A stretch of DNA of 64,000 bases from Stereocaulon alpinum (Eukaryota > Ascomycota > Lecanoromycetes > Lecanorales > Stereocaulaceae), in NCBI GenBank assembly GCA_018257865.1, contig JAEUBA010000003.1:1-64000 (forward strand). The letters are read 5' to 3'. Within the stretch, counting starts at the first letter, position 1. Each line of letters starts with the position of its first letter. Made by a program: the position numbers and the translations under genes. Below, piece after piece: positions 45,519-58,900 of this stretch. The notes beneath the pieces are model-generated. The model searched no databases. It saw only the letters and a program-made list of their open reading frames with translations, and was not told the origin of the DNA.

Positions 45519-48500
45519 ATGGCGGCCAATGCCTTGCCTATCCAGTTCACTGAGCTACTTCAGGTAAGTTCTGCCTCAAGTGACTACTCACAGCTGGGAA
45601 CATCAGCTAACAAATGCGCCTGTGCAGTTGACGTCCACAGGAATCGATGTACGTTTGCCTGGCCCTGCCACGCTCACGCAACTCTCACCTTGTAAATATA
45701 CTGACACCAGAACAGCAAAAATCGATAGGCTTCAACTCTTGTGTAAGCTTTCAGTTTTTTTGCTCCAAGAGATGGACACTAACGGTCCTCCAGACCCTAG
45801 AATCCGACCACTACATCTGCGTACGACAGGTTGTATCTGAAGGCGCCCAACCCGAGGTTATCATCGTCAACCTGAAGAACAACAATGAGATCACTAAGCG
45901 GCCTATCAAGGCCGATAGTGCCATCATGCACTGGTATAAACAGGTCATTGCCCTCAAAGCCCAGCAGCGGACATTACAGATCTTCGATCTGGGTCAGAAG
46001 GTGAAGGTCAATTCCAATACAATGATGGAAGATGTCATCTACTGGAAGTGGTTCAGCCCCGATTGTTTAGGCTTGGTCACGGAAACCTCAGTTTTCCACT
46101 GGAACGTCTTTGAGCAGCCTCCAACTGCTCCGCAGAAGATGTTCGACCGAAACAGCAATCTTTCGGTAAGTGTATGCAATTCCGCTGGTGGACAAGACTG
46201 ACCAGCGATCGAGGGTTGCCAAATCATCAACTACCGTGTTAATGAAGATGAAAAATGGATGGCTGTGGTGGGCATAACACAACAACAAGGCCGCGTTGTT
46301 GGAGCAATGCAGCTATACTCAAAAGAGCGTGGTATTAGCCAGGCAATCGAGGCTCATGCTGCAGCATTTGGAACAATTCGCATGGAGGGGGCTTCCGCCG
46401 ATACACGTGTATTCACGTTTGCAGTACGATCAGCAACTTCCGCCAAATTGCACGTGGTGGAAATCGACCATCAAACATCCAATCCTGTTTTCCCCAAGAA
46501 GCAGGTCGATGTTTACTTCCCTCCGGAGGCTGTCAACGATTTCCCCGTCGCAATGCAAGTGTCCCAAAAGTATAGCATCATCTACATGGTGACAAAATAC
46601 GGGTTCATCCATCTCTACGATTTGGAGAGCGCCACTTGTATCTTCATGAACCGTATCTCAAGTGAGACAATCTTCACAACAGCACCAGACTCAGATTCGG
46701 CCGGCATCGTGGGCGTCAACCGCAAGGGTCAGGTTCTTTCTGTCAGCGTCGATGAAAACACTATAATTCCATACCTGCTCCAAAATCCTGCCAACAGCCA
46801 GCTTGCACTTAAGCTCGCTTCAAGAGCCGGACTCCCTGGAGCCGATAACCTCTACGCCCAGCAATTCGAGCAACTTTACGCCTCCGGCCAATATACAGAA
46901 GCAGCTAAGGTTGCTGCAAACTCCCCTAGAGGATTCCTACGAACACCGCAAACAACCGCGAGATTCCAGGGTTTGCCGGCACAGGCAGGTGGTCTGACCC
47001 CTCATCTACAATACTTCGGTACCCTGCTTGACAAGGGACCTCTCAACAAATCTGAGAGTATTGAGCTTGGCAGACTGGTTCTCCAGCAGAACCGAAAGCA
47101 TCTTATCGAAAAATGGCTCGGCGAAAACAAGCTTGAATGCTCAGAAGAATTGGGAGACGCAGCTCAACCATACGATCCTGCACTGGCACTAAGAATCTAC
47201 ACTGCTGCCAATGTGCCACACAAAGTCATCCCAGCGCTGGCAATGACTGGGCAGATAGGGAGCATTCTCCCTTTCGTGAAAAAAACGGGATACCAGCCAG
47301 ACTTTGTCATGCTCATCAGAAACATCGTTGCGAATAACCCAGAGAAAGGTGCTGAATTCGCCACGATGCTCATGACCGACGAAAATGGACCCCTAGTTGA
47401 CATTGAGCGTGTCGTTGACGTCTTCCAGGCCCAGAACCTCTACCAGCAAGCTACTGCATTCCTTCTAGAGGCGTTGAAACCTAATGTACCAGAACAAGGC
47501 CACCTACAGACCCGACTTCTGGAAATGAACCTCATCAATGCCCCCCAAGTTGCTGATGCCATCCTTGGAAACCAGATGTTCTCATATTACGATAGGGCTA
47601 GGATAGCTCAGCTCTGCGAGAACGCTGGGCTCTACCAGCGAGCCTTAGAGAATTGGGACGATCCCAAGGCGATCAAGCGGAATATTGTGCGAACCGACAA
47701 GATCCCACCTGAGTGGCTGGTCGAGTTCTTTGGGCGGATGTCTTTGGAGCAATCACTGGATTGTATGGATGAGATGCTCAGGGTCAACATCCGCCAGAAC
47801 CTTCATGCTGTGTACCAGATCGCCACGAAGTATTCCGACTTATTGGGCCCACACCGTCTGATTGACCTCTTCGAGAGGCACCGAACTGCTGAGGGGTTGT
47901 ACTACTACCTGGGAAGTATTGTAAACCTGAGCGAAGAACCCGAGGTGATCTTCAAGTATATCGAGGCTGCCACTGCGATGAAGCAGACTTCGGAGGTCGA
48001 GCGGATATGCCGGGACAACAATTTCTACAACCCGGAGAAGGTGAAGAACTTCCTAAAAGAAGCCAAATTGACAGAGCAACTCCCACTGATCATCGTTTGC
48101 GATCGTTTCAATTTCATTCACGATCTGGTACTATACCTCTACCAGAATCAGCAATTCAAGTCGATCGAGGTCTATGTGCAACGCGTTAACCCAGCGAGGA
48201 CACCATTCGTTATTGGTGCACTTCTCGATGTCGATTGCGAAGAGTCAATAATCAAGAACCTTCTTCAGTCCGTCGACCCGGCCTCTATCCCTATCGATGA
48301 CTTAGTTTCTGAAGTCGAATCACGAAATCGCCTTAAGATCCTCTTACCGTTCCTTGAAGCTACTCTAGCTCTTGGCAATCAGCAGCAAGCTGTGTATAAC
48401 GCACTTGCAAAGATCTACATCGATAGCAACAACAACCCCGAGAAGTTCCTCAAAGATAATGACATGTACGATCCGCTGACAGTTGGCAAGTACTGCGAGA

Positions 48501-50841
48501 AGCGAGACCCCAACCTTGCGTTCATCGCATATAGCAAAGGCCAAAATGATCTTGAGCTCATCAATATCACCAATGAGAACTCGATGTACAAGGCACAGGC
48601 TCGGTATCTACTAGATCGCGCAGATCCTGAGATCTGGGCATTTGTCCTAAACGATAACAATGTCCATCGACGGTCACTGGTTGACCAGGTTATCTCGACT
48701 GCTGTCCCGGCGTCGACGGAGCCTGACAAAGTCTCTGTTGCCGTCAAAGCGTTCCTCGATGCTGATCTACCCGCTGAACTGATTGAACTGCTGGAGAAGA
48801 TCATCCTTGAGCCATCTCCATTCAGTGACAATGGTAGCCTCCAGAATCTGTTGATGCTCACAGCTGCCAAAGCTGACAAAGGCCGTGTGATGGATTACAT
48901 CAGCCGACTCTCTGGTTACAACGCCGAAGAGATAGCTAACATGTGCATATCGCAAGGCATGTTCGAGGAGGCCTTCGAGATCTACAAGAAGGAGGACAAT
49001 CATCTTGCAGCAATGAGTGTTCTTGTTGATCACATTGTCAGCATTGATCGTGCCCAGGAATATGCCGAACGTGTCGAGATACCCGAGGTCTGGAGCAAGG
49101 TCGCAAAGGCGCAATTAGATGGTGTCCGTATCTCCGATGCGATTGAGTCTTACATCCGTGCAGAAGACCCCAGCAACCACAATGAGGTCATCGAATATGC
49201 TACTCAGGCCGGGAAAGATGAGGAGCTGATCAAGTACCTGCGTATGGCGAGAAAGACTCAACGAGAGCCAGCGATTGACACTGCTCTCGCCTTCTGCTAC
49301 GCTCGGCTAGATCAGTTGAGCCAGCTGGAGGACTTCTTGCACTCGTCTAATGTTGCAGATGTCGAGACATCAGGTGACAAGGCTTATGAGGAAGGCTTCC
49401 ATCAGGCGGCAAAGATCTTCTTCACCAGCATCTCCAACTGGGCCAAGCTCGCCACTACTCTTGTGCATCTAGAAGACTACCAAGCAGCCGTCGAATGCGC
49501 GCGAAAGGCCAATAGTGTCAAGGTATGGAAGCAGGTCAACGAGGCCTGCGTAGCCAAGAAGGAATTCCGACTTGCTCAGATCTGCGGCCTTAATCTAATT
49601 GTCCACGCCGAGGAACTCCAAGACCTTGTTCGACAATACGAGCGTAATGGCTACTTCGATGAGCTGATTTCATTACTTGAAGCCGGCCTGGGTCTGGAGC
49701 GAGCACATAAGGGGATGTTCACGGAGCTCGGTATCGCGCTCTCCAAGTATCACCCAGAACGAGTTATGGAGCATCTCAAGCTTTTCTGGGCTCGTATCAA
49801 TATGCCTAAGATGGTTCGTGCCTGTGAGGAAGCACACCTTTGGCCTGAGCTCATCTTCCTGTACTGCCACGACGACGAATGGGACAATGCTGCCCTAGCA
49901 ATGATCGAGCGTTCATCTGATGCCTGGGAGCACCACTCCTTCAAAGACATCATCGTCAAGGTCTCCAATTTGGAGATATACTACCGTGCCCTCAACTTCT
50001 ACCGCGAACAGCAACCAACATTGCTGACTGATCTTCTCCAAGCTCTGACTCCTCGTATCGACGTCAATCGAGTTGTCAAGATGTTTAAAAAGTCTGATGA
50101 CCATCCCCTGATCAAGCCATTTTTACTCAGCGTTCAGACACAGAATAAACGAAGTGTGAATGACGCAATCAATGATCTGCTAATTGAGGAGGAGGATTAC
50201 AAGACACTGCGTGACTCCGTCGAGAATTACGATAATTACGACGCTGTAGAGCTTGCATCACGGCTTGAGAAGCATGAGCTTGTTTTCTTCCGGCAAATCG
50301 CAGCCAACATCTATCGCAAGAACAAGAGATGGGAGAAGTCGATATCTTTGTCGAAGCAAGATAAGCTTTACAAAGACGCTATCGAAACAGCCGCAATCTC
50401 CAACAAGACTGAGGTCGTGGAAGAGCTGCTTCGCTACGTAAGTACACTCTATCTGCCTCATACTGAATCCATCCACTAAGGCTTGTACAGTTCGTCGATA
50501 TCGGGAGCCGAGAGTGCTATGTTGGCATGCTCTATGCCTGCTACGATCTCATTCCACTCAATGTTGTCATGGAACTGTCATGGCGTCACGGTCTCAATGA
50601 CTACAGCATGCCATTCATGATCAACTACATGACCCAACAAGCAGCGACCATTCAAGGTCTCAAGAAGGATAATGAAGAGCGCAAGGCTCGCGAGGCGAAG
50701 GAGCAGAAAGAGGAGGACAGCACTCCTATATTGGGCGGATCGAGGCTAATGCTTACGCAAGGAGGCAGCGGCCCGATGCCGGCGTCATACTCACAAACCA
50801 ACGGAATAACACCTCAGCCGACTGGGTTCCGAGCATTCTGA
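45519..50841 (+). CDS. chc1: Clathrin heavy chain
   Basis: Model: 45519-45563, 45628-45648, 45716-45742, 45794-46165, 46214-50437 and 50491-50841, 1679 aa, the usual family length. It forms the legs of clathrin triskelia for endocytic and trans-Golgi coats. The N-terminal propeller begins LPIQFTELLQ and includes TLESDHYICVRQ, ADSAIMHW and MQLYSKERGISQAIEGHA-like text (here ISQAIEAHAAAF). Seven CHCR-type helical repeats follow without interruption in the 4.2-kb exon, and the hub end includes SRECYVGMLYACYDLIPLNVVMELSWRH. The C-terminal tail is glutamine- and proline-containing. Three very short exons (45, 21 and 27 nt) at the 5' end code residues 1-31. No fusion, truncation or frameshift is seen. 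Confidence 0.97.
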
Positions 50842-51646
50842 GAATGAGGGAGCAGATCTGAATTCCGAGAGTTTTTGGCACGACTCACCAATTTCACCCA
50901 GGTTTACCGGGCATCACTCGGCGATGTTGCTTCTTAATGTGGACATAGAAAGCACTTGCGATGATTTGCTGACCCTTACGAGGACCAGCTCAATGTATTA
51001 CAAACAAGCGTTTCGAAGGTCTTTGGCAAACTTCAGCCGTGTACTTGATAGATGGGAGACTAGTTAAAAAGGAATAATCTTCATGCGACTGTCAACCTCG
51101 GTTCCTGCTTGACACGGACCTGACTGCTGTTAATTGGTTCAGAACTTTCGAGTCTGCGCTATAACGTGTAAGATAGCAAGAAGTCGCCGGGTTAGTCTCA
51201 AGAAATTGCCGACACTTAGTATGTCTCTCTACTTATGACATGAGAGCGTTGTAAGACTACGAGGGTCATGTAATTGTAGTGAGTAGGACTCACATAGCTA
51301 CTGAAGGTGTAAGATTGCTGTTAATCTAGAAAGGATTATATGAATCAATCATTTGAAGAATAATGAATAATTCATCAGTAGTAGTTCTAAATGAATTGAA
51401 TTTCGGAGCTAAAGTGGCCGGTGGAGCTAAGCATTGGCCAGCAAGCTCCCCCACCGCCTATCCCACCTGCCCACGTCTCCGTCATCCCTACTTCTTCCCA
51501 ACCATTTCCCCCCCAACATTCCTAAAGAGCTGTACTCGCAATCTCATCGTACTGTTCTATACCCTCTGCAGCTTCACCACTTTTCATTGTCCTCCTGCAC
51601 CGCCAATTGATCTCCTAGCAGCTCATCCGCCGCCCCGCTAGCCACC
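50842..51646. other. Intergenic between clathrin and pyruvate carboxylase
   Basis: 805 bp with the 3' end of one gene and the promoter of the next. Apart from the pyrimidine-rich leader listed separately I see nothing. Confidence 0.5.
51469..51640 (+). promoter_or_regulatory. Pyrimidine-rich promoter/leader of pyruvate carboxylase
   Basis: A long C/T-rich tract immediately upstream of the start codon, ending in GCCACCATGG, a near-ideal eukaryotic initiation context. CT-rich tracts mark transcription start regions of strongly expressed fungal genes. Confidence 0.5.
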
Positions 51647-54600
51647 ATGGCCGGGCACGAGAATGACCAGTACGCCGAGTTCTTCGATGCCGGGCACTCG
51701 GGCAAGGAGCATACTGTGCACCAGAGATTGCGTGCCAACTCTACTATCATGGAGCTGAAGAAGATTCTGGTTGCCAATCGGGGCGAGATCCCCATACGTA
51801 TATTCAGGACAGCTCATGAGCTCTCTCTACAAACAGTCGCAGTCTACTCGTATGAAGACAGATTGAGTATGCATCGGCAAAGTAGGTAACCCTCCCCAAC
51901 ATAGAATTATTCTGAGTCACACCCTGCCTCTGGTATCTTGGGACTTAAAACATTGCTAACGATCTCTTTAGAGGCTGATGAAGCTTACGTTATCGGCAAG
52001 AGAGGGCAGTTCACCCCAGTTGGAGCCTATCTTGCAGGCGACGAGATCATCAGAATCGCCAAAGAACATGGAGTCAACATGATCCACCCAGGATATGGCT
52101 TCCTGTCAGAGAATGCTGGGTTTGCACGTGCCGTCGAGGCTGCAGGCTTGATCTTTATCGGACCTACACCTGAAACCATTGATAAGCTGGGTGATAAGGT
52201 CTCCGCCCGTACTATTGCTATCAATTGCGACGTGCCAGTCGTGCCTGGCACGCCTGGTCCAGTTGAGAAATTCGAAGATGTCAAGTCCTTCACCGATGAA
52301 CATGGCTTCCCAATCATTATCAAGGCTGCCTTTGGAGGCGGCGGGCGAGGTATGAGAGTGGTCAGAGATCAGGAAAATCTGAAGGATTCATTTGAGAGGG
52401 CTACATCAGAAGCAAAATCAGCGTTTGGAAATGGCACAGTCTTCGTGGAGAGGTTCCTAGACCGGCCAAAACATATCGAGGTGCAACTGCTTGGGGACAG
52501 TACGGGCAATGTGGTGCATCTATACGAGCGAGACTGCAGTGTGCAAAGAAGGCATCAGAAAGTCGTGGAGCTGGCTCCGGCGAAAGACCTGCCTGGTGAA
52601 GTTCGAGATAAGATTCTGGCTGACGCGGTCAAGCTAGCTAAATCCGTGAACTACCGCAATGCAGGCACTGCAGAGTTCCTCGTGGACCAAAAAGGGAGAC
52701 ACTATTTTATTGAGATAAATCCTCGAATCCAAGTCGAGCACACTATCACCGAGGAGATCACGGGAATTGATCTTGTGGCAGCTCAAATCCAGATCGCTGC
52801 AGGCGCAACACTGCAACAACTGGGCCTAACGCAAGACCGTATCTCCACTCGTGGTTTTGCGATTCAATGTCGCATCACCACTGAGGACCCAGCAAATGGC
52901 TTCTCTCCAGACACTGGCAAAATCGAGGTCTACCGTTCCGCTGGCGGCAATGGTGTGCGTTTGGATGGTGGCAATGGTTTCGCTGGTGCAATCATTACCC
53001 CATTTTACGATTCGATGTTGGTCAAATGTACTTGTCTTGCCTCGACCTACGAGATTGTTCGGCGGAAGATGCTTCGAGCTCTAGTTGAGTTCAGGATCCG
53101 AGGTGTGAAGACAAATATACCGTTCCTAGGATCACTTCTCACACACCCTACGTTCATCGAGGGTACTTGCTGGACGACTTTCATCGATGATACTCCGGAG
53201 CTTTTCGCCCTTGTAGGCAGCCAAAACAGAGCACAGAAGCTGCTCGCATACCTTGGAGACATGGCAGTCAATGGCAGTAGCATCAAAGGGCAGATCGGTG
53301 ATCCCAAATTGAAAGGCGACATTATCATGCCTGTGCTACATGATGAAAATGGGAAGCCCATTGACATGACCGAGCCATGCAAGATAGGCTGGAAAAACAT
53401 TATTGATAAGGAAGGCCCGGCTGCGTACGCAAAAGCTGTAAGAGAGAATAAAGGCTGTCTTATCATGGACACGACATGGCGTGACGCTCATCAATCTTTG
53501 CTTGCTACGAGGGTCCGGACGGTTGACTTGCTGAATATCTCGAGACAAACAAGTTATGCCTACAGCAACTGCTACAGTCTGGAATGCTGGGGTGGAGCTA
53601 CATTCGATGTGGCAATGCGTTTCCTTTACGAAGACCCATGGGACCGGTTGAGAAAGATGAGGAGAGCGATCCCCAATATCCCGTTCCAAATGTTACTTCG
53701 AGGTGCCAATGGTGTGGCCTACTCATCGTTGCCCGACAACGCTATCTACCATTTCTGCGAACAGGCGAAGAGGTACGGAGTCGATGTCTTCAGAATCTTT
53801 GACGCTCTTAACGACATTGACCAGCTTGAGGTGGGCATTAAGGCGGTACAAAAAGCTGGGGGCGTGGTAGAGGCAACAGTGTGCTACAGCGGCGACATGC
53901 TCAATCCACAGAAGAAGTACAATCTTGAATATTATCTGGACCTTATCGACAAGATTGTCAAGATTGGCACTCACGTCATTGGTATTAAGGACATGGCTGG
54001 CGTCTTGAAACCAAGAGCTGCCACTTTGCTTATAGGATCCATCCGAAAGAAATATCCGGATATTCCGATCCATGTTCATACACATGACTCGGCAGGTACT
54101 GGAGTCGCAACTTACGTTGCTTGTGCAGAAGCTGGTGCTGACGCAGTTGACACCGCAACTGACAGCTTGTCAGGTATGACTTCGCAGCCAAGCGTTGGTG
54201 CCTTGCTAGCTTCGCTTGAAGGTACAGGACTGGAGCCAGGCATCAACGTACATCATGTTCGCGCTATTGACACCTACTGGGCTCAACTGCGTCTGCTGTA
54301 CTCCCCCTTCGAGGCTGGCCTGACAGGGCCCGATCCCGAAGTCTATGAACATGAGATCCCCGGTGGCCAACTGACCAACTTGATCTTCCAAGCTTCTCAG
54401 CTCGGCCTCGGAGCACAATGGGCTGAAACCAAGAAGGCGTACGAACAGGCCAATGATCTTCTTGGTGACATCGTTAAGGTGACGCCAACGTCGAAGGTTG
54501 TTGGTGACTTGGCGCAGTTCATGGTGTCTAACAAGCTCAGCTTCGATGACGTACAGAAGAAGGCCAAGGAGCTGGATTTCCCTGGCTCTGTTCTGGAGTT

Positions 54601-55371
54601 CTTCGAAGGACTGATGGGCCAGCCGTACGGAGGCTTCCCCGAACCCTTACGATCAGACGCTCTGCGCGGTCGACGAAAGCTCGACAAGCGGCCCGGTCTG
54701 TTCCTCGAACCAATGGATCTCGCCAAAATCAAAAAAGACATCAATTCGAAGTTCGGCAGTGCCTCCGAGTGTGACGTGGCAAGTTATGCCATGTACCCCA
54801 AGGTTTTCGAAGACTACAGAAAATTCGTTGCCAAGTACGGAGATCTGAGCGTACTACCCACTCGATTCTTCCTCTCGAGACCCGATGTCGGCGAGGAATT
54901 CCACGTAGAATTGGAGAAAGGAAAGGTCCTAATCTTGAAGCTCCTTGCTATTGGACCATTATCCGAGCAAACAGGGCAAAGAGAGGTGTTTTACGAGATG
55001 AATGGAGAGGTCAGACAAGTCACTGTTGAAGACAAAAAGGCCGCTGTGGAGAACGTCAGTCGCCCGAAGGCAGATAGTAACGACAGCAGCCAAGTCGGTG
55101 CGCCGATGTCTGGTGTTGTTGTTGAGGTACGCGTGCATGATGGTGGGGAGGTTAAGAAGGGAGATCCGGTTGCTGTGCTCAGCGCTATGAAAATGGTACC
55201 TTCACCCCTCTCCTTCCACAACTTTACCACTCCCTCTACAGACATACGTACTGACACCTGCCGCAGGAAATGGTCATCAGCGCTCCCCACTCAGGCAAAA
55301 TCGGCAATCTGCAAGTCAAAGAGGGTGACTCGGTTGATAGCCAAGACTTGGTTTGTAAGATTGTGAAATGA
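51647..55371 (+). CDS. pyc1: Pyruvate carboxylase
   Basis: Model: 51647-51881, 51972-55195 and 55267-55371, 1187 aa. It makes oxaloacetate from pyruvate, bicarbonate and ATP. Domains in order: biotin carboxylase ([18 protein letters not shown]-grasp [32 protein letters not shown]), carboxyltransferase ([49 protein letters not shown]) and the C-terminal biotin carrier domain with AMKMEM. The biotinylated lysine is Lys1152. Intron 2 (71 bp) falls exactly between AMKM and EM, so the last 34 residues come from the final short exon. There is no mitochondrial leader, consistent with the cytosolic location known in fungi. It is convergent with the cation-chloride cotransporter. Confidence 0.97.
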
Positions 55372-55924
55372 GCAGATGCGAAAAGTTGGGCGGATTGATG
55401 ATGAAAAGAACTGGGGAGGCGGTTTTTGGGGGCGGATGGGCTTGCATTGCTGTTGCTGAAGATGTTGAGAGAGACTCCCTTTGTTAGGCTTAGCATTAGA
55501 CTGTCAATTTCAACATTGCCTTTATTGTGCAGGTGTATTGGGTTTCTTGAGTGGATGGCGGAGATGTGATGTACAAGACACCCTAGACCTTTGCTGGAGT
55601 CTCTTGATGTGAGGTTTGAGTGCCGAAAGTGTAGGATTGATGGAAGAGTGCCCGTCCAAGATTGCAAATCTCTAGGTTGAGCCACGAGAAAGTGTAACTT
55701 TCCTTGCAACCGGAACTGGGAATTCTCCAATTACTTTCAATGTTTTCGGACCTTCTCCTAAGACATTCGACACTCACAAATTTGGGAACCTCGAATAGGT
55801 TTAGGGGAACGTCCTTGTGTCACAATCACTTGTGTAACACAGCAGTTCCACTTATCTAACATATGTACTCATACCTATTTCAATCCAATGGTACTTTTGG
55901 TTTACTACCAGTACAAGCTCATAT
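55372..55924. other. Intergenic between convergent genes
   Basis: 553 bp holding two 3' ends. I see no gene. Confidence 0.5.
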
Positions 55925-58900
55925 CTATAAATTCATAGTTACAGTCATACTATTCGAATGAATCATCAACACGGGCGGCAGCCCATTCCACAGCACCTCC
56001 AAATCGCTCAAGTAGCTCACACAATCCTCCTCATTCTCACACGTGCCTTCGACTGGACTTGGGAGGGTGGTGAACAGGACAGCGGTATCTTTACTATGCT
56101 GTTGCATCAGCTCATTAAGTATGAGATGCTGAGCCCTGCATGGCAGGTCGTTGAAGGAAAGCGGTGTGCTCTGAGAGAAGGGAAAGCCTGTGGCTGGTGC
56201 TGGGGCTGCAGAAGGGTACGTGTAGATGGATGGAGAATCTCTCGGTGGGGTGCCTGGGCTGTCGGTAAACATAATGGAAGGGCCTGGACCATCCTGCGTA
56301 TTGACTGTTGTCCTAGGCTGGGGTCGAGAGGAGAATTTGGCGGCGGAAAAGTGGCGGACTGGTTTCGGACGAGGCATTTGGGGTTCTGGTGGGGTGTCGT
56401 TGATATTGGAAGCGTTAGAGATATCGCCATCCTCTGGTATATCTAAGCGTTGACGAAATCCACCTCTGGACTCAGGACTCGGACGTTGCTTTGATGGTAC
56501 TTCCGACGGATCCGTATGACTTCGCCACATCATTGTCCTGGAAGGTGGTTGGCTATACGAACGGTCATCGCCAAAGTCGTCGTCAAGGTAATCGATGGCA
56601 TTCTCGCTGGCCAGACTCGCTTTGTCGATGCCATGTGCAGAACCATCTTCAAAGCTCTCAGGAGTAGTGTCATCGCTTTCCGACTCCTCGCTAGCACTTG
56701 CGTAACTTGCATGTGACTCCATAACATCGTTGTGTAGTCTATGAGTCTGCATGCTCTGCCGTACTCCGAATCCGCTGAGATCGCCAGAGGATCGTCGCCT
56801 TTGTGACCTACCGATAAGTCTCCTGAGATCTTTGAACCTTCTGGCTGGAGAAGTCCCTCTTCCTTGCTGAAACGATGAGCTCGGCCAGTTTGGTAGGAGA
56901 TCTAGTAAACCATGCGTATCTGCGGGTTGTTCGGGTGCACTATCTCCTGCACGACGACCACGCACCTTCTGTACATGTTGCCACCAGTCTTCGTCTTTCA
57001 AGGCTTCATCAACAGCCTTCTCTGCACCCCAACTGTGATCACCATTTACGATAACCTGATATGTCTTCAGATCTCCTGCCGCCAACCAATAAACAAGTAT
57101 CTCAGCCTGTATTCTTAAGTTGTCAAGCAGCGTCTTGACCCTACTCCGTTCTTCCTCAACGTCTATCTCATATTCAACAAAGACTATGACCCGCAGATCA
57201 TACGCCTTCTTCCAGGCTGGGACCGTGTTGAGAATGCATCCAAGCTGTAAGATTAGAGTATACGTATCGAAATTGGTCGTAAGGAGGCTGTCTCCGCCTT
57301 CGGCTGCTATCTGCGCAGACATCTGGATTGGCCACAAATCAATAAACTTCTTCATGTTGCCATGTTTCGGTTGTGGAAATTCAAGGTCTTTGAAACCTCT
57401 GGCGACTGCCACATTAATCTGTAACTTAAGCAGTAGGTCTTCCAAGATGGTCACATAATTCTTGACATTGACAGCACCTTCAACCCTGCAAGTGTCGGTA
57501 GGAAGCAGCCCTCGTAGCTTTTCATGTCTCTCAGCCTGAAGTTTTTGCGGTTGACCATATTGATGCAGCAATTGAGGTGACACTTCGCTTCTATTAGCAG
57601 TGGGTAAGGCCTCCTGCGCAATGTCATGTACTAGTTCAGCATTGCGGTACGCATCCAAGTTGTATGGGCCCTTCTGCGGATCAGCAACGAACTGTTAGGG
57701 ATCTATGGTGAACATACCAGAATGACTATATTCGGCCGCATTCCACCTAACGATGATTTAGTAGCCCGTACCTCATGTCTTTCATACAAGAATTGGACTT
57801 ACCAAGGCCTGCACTAAGAACAATGTTTCGCGCCCCCCATTCTACCGCGGGCGATATGGCAATATTGACGAAGGCTTTGACTTTGGAGAAGTCGATGTAC
57901 TTGGTCCAAGCTGCCTGTTGGCGACGGGCTTCCGGCACAGCTTTGCTGAAGTCAGGCGTCACAATGACATGGCCAAGTACAAAGAGAGCTCCCTTTTGCA
58001 ATGTTATTTTTACGTTAATCAGAGGTAGGAACCATTGCCTTACCTTTTTTAGAGAATTGCAGAATTGAATCAACTCATATTGATGGCGTGGGTCGTTGAC
58101 AAATAGAAGGATTTGAGGCCGCCAGAACTTCACGTGCTCTTGTCGAAGGCGAAGAAGGTACTTGCGGACTTGATGATAGATGAGGCTTTGACTCACATCC
58201 CCCCACGACTTAGGCGGAGTTGTGTAGTGAATGATTAGAAAAACTACGACGAGCAGGCCGACGCAGCCGGTGGCATATAGCCCGTCCACAAAGAACATAC
58301 TGACACCACTAATGATGGTACCGAACGCAGCCGTGTACCAATTGAAGTAATGGAAAGAAGGCCGAAAATTTGGAGCGGAGCTGATCGTAAGCAAGAAGCA
58401 AGCAAGACTGAGATAACGCATTAGTAGCGGCAGCGAACTTCGGTGAGCAATACGCACTTAGTGACCAGAAAAGTCATCAGGTACGTCATCGTAACGAAAG
58501 ATGCGATCTGGTTAATGTCGCTTAGCATGGTAAGTTGAGCGACAATGTATGTGAAAATAATCGCGTAGGTTGGCTCGTCGTTGGTCTTCGTCCCCTGACC
58601 AAAGATTGAGAAGCCAGGTAGAAGATTATCTCGAGCAAGTGCTTGAAGCAATTTTGCGGAGCCAATAATCCCCATGAGCGTAGAGAAAAGCGTTGTGGCC
58701 ATTTCTCCGAGGAGTATCAGCACCCCTGAGATATTGGTGTCCTGGATCACATTGACGTTATCGTAAAACGAATCTCTGTAAAACGTTATCACTGATCATC
58801 TGCGTCGAGTTGGCAGTCATACCTTGTAATGCTGGCAGCTGTGCACAATTCAGAGTCAGCAATACTCTTTACGAATAGAAATGAAGTGGTCAGGCAAGGT

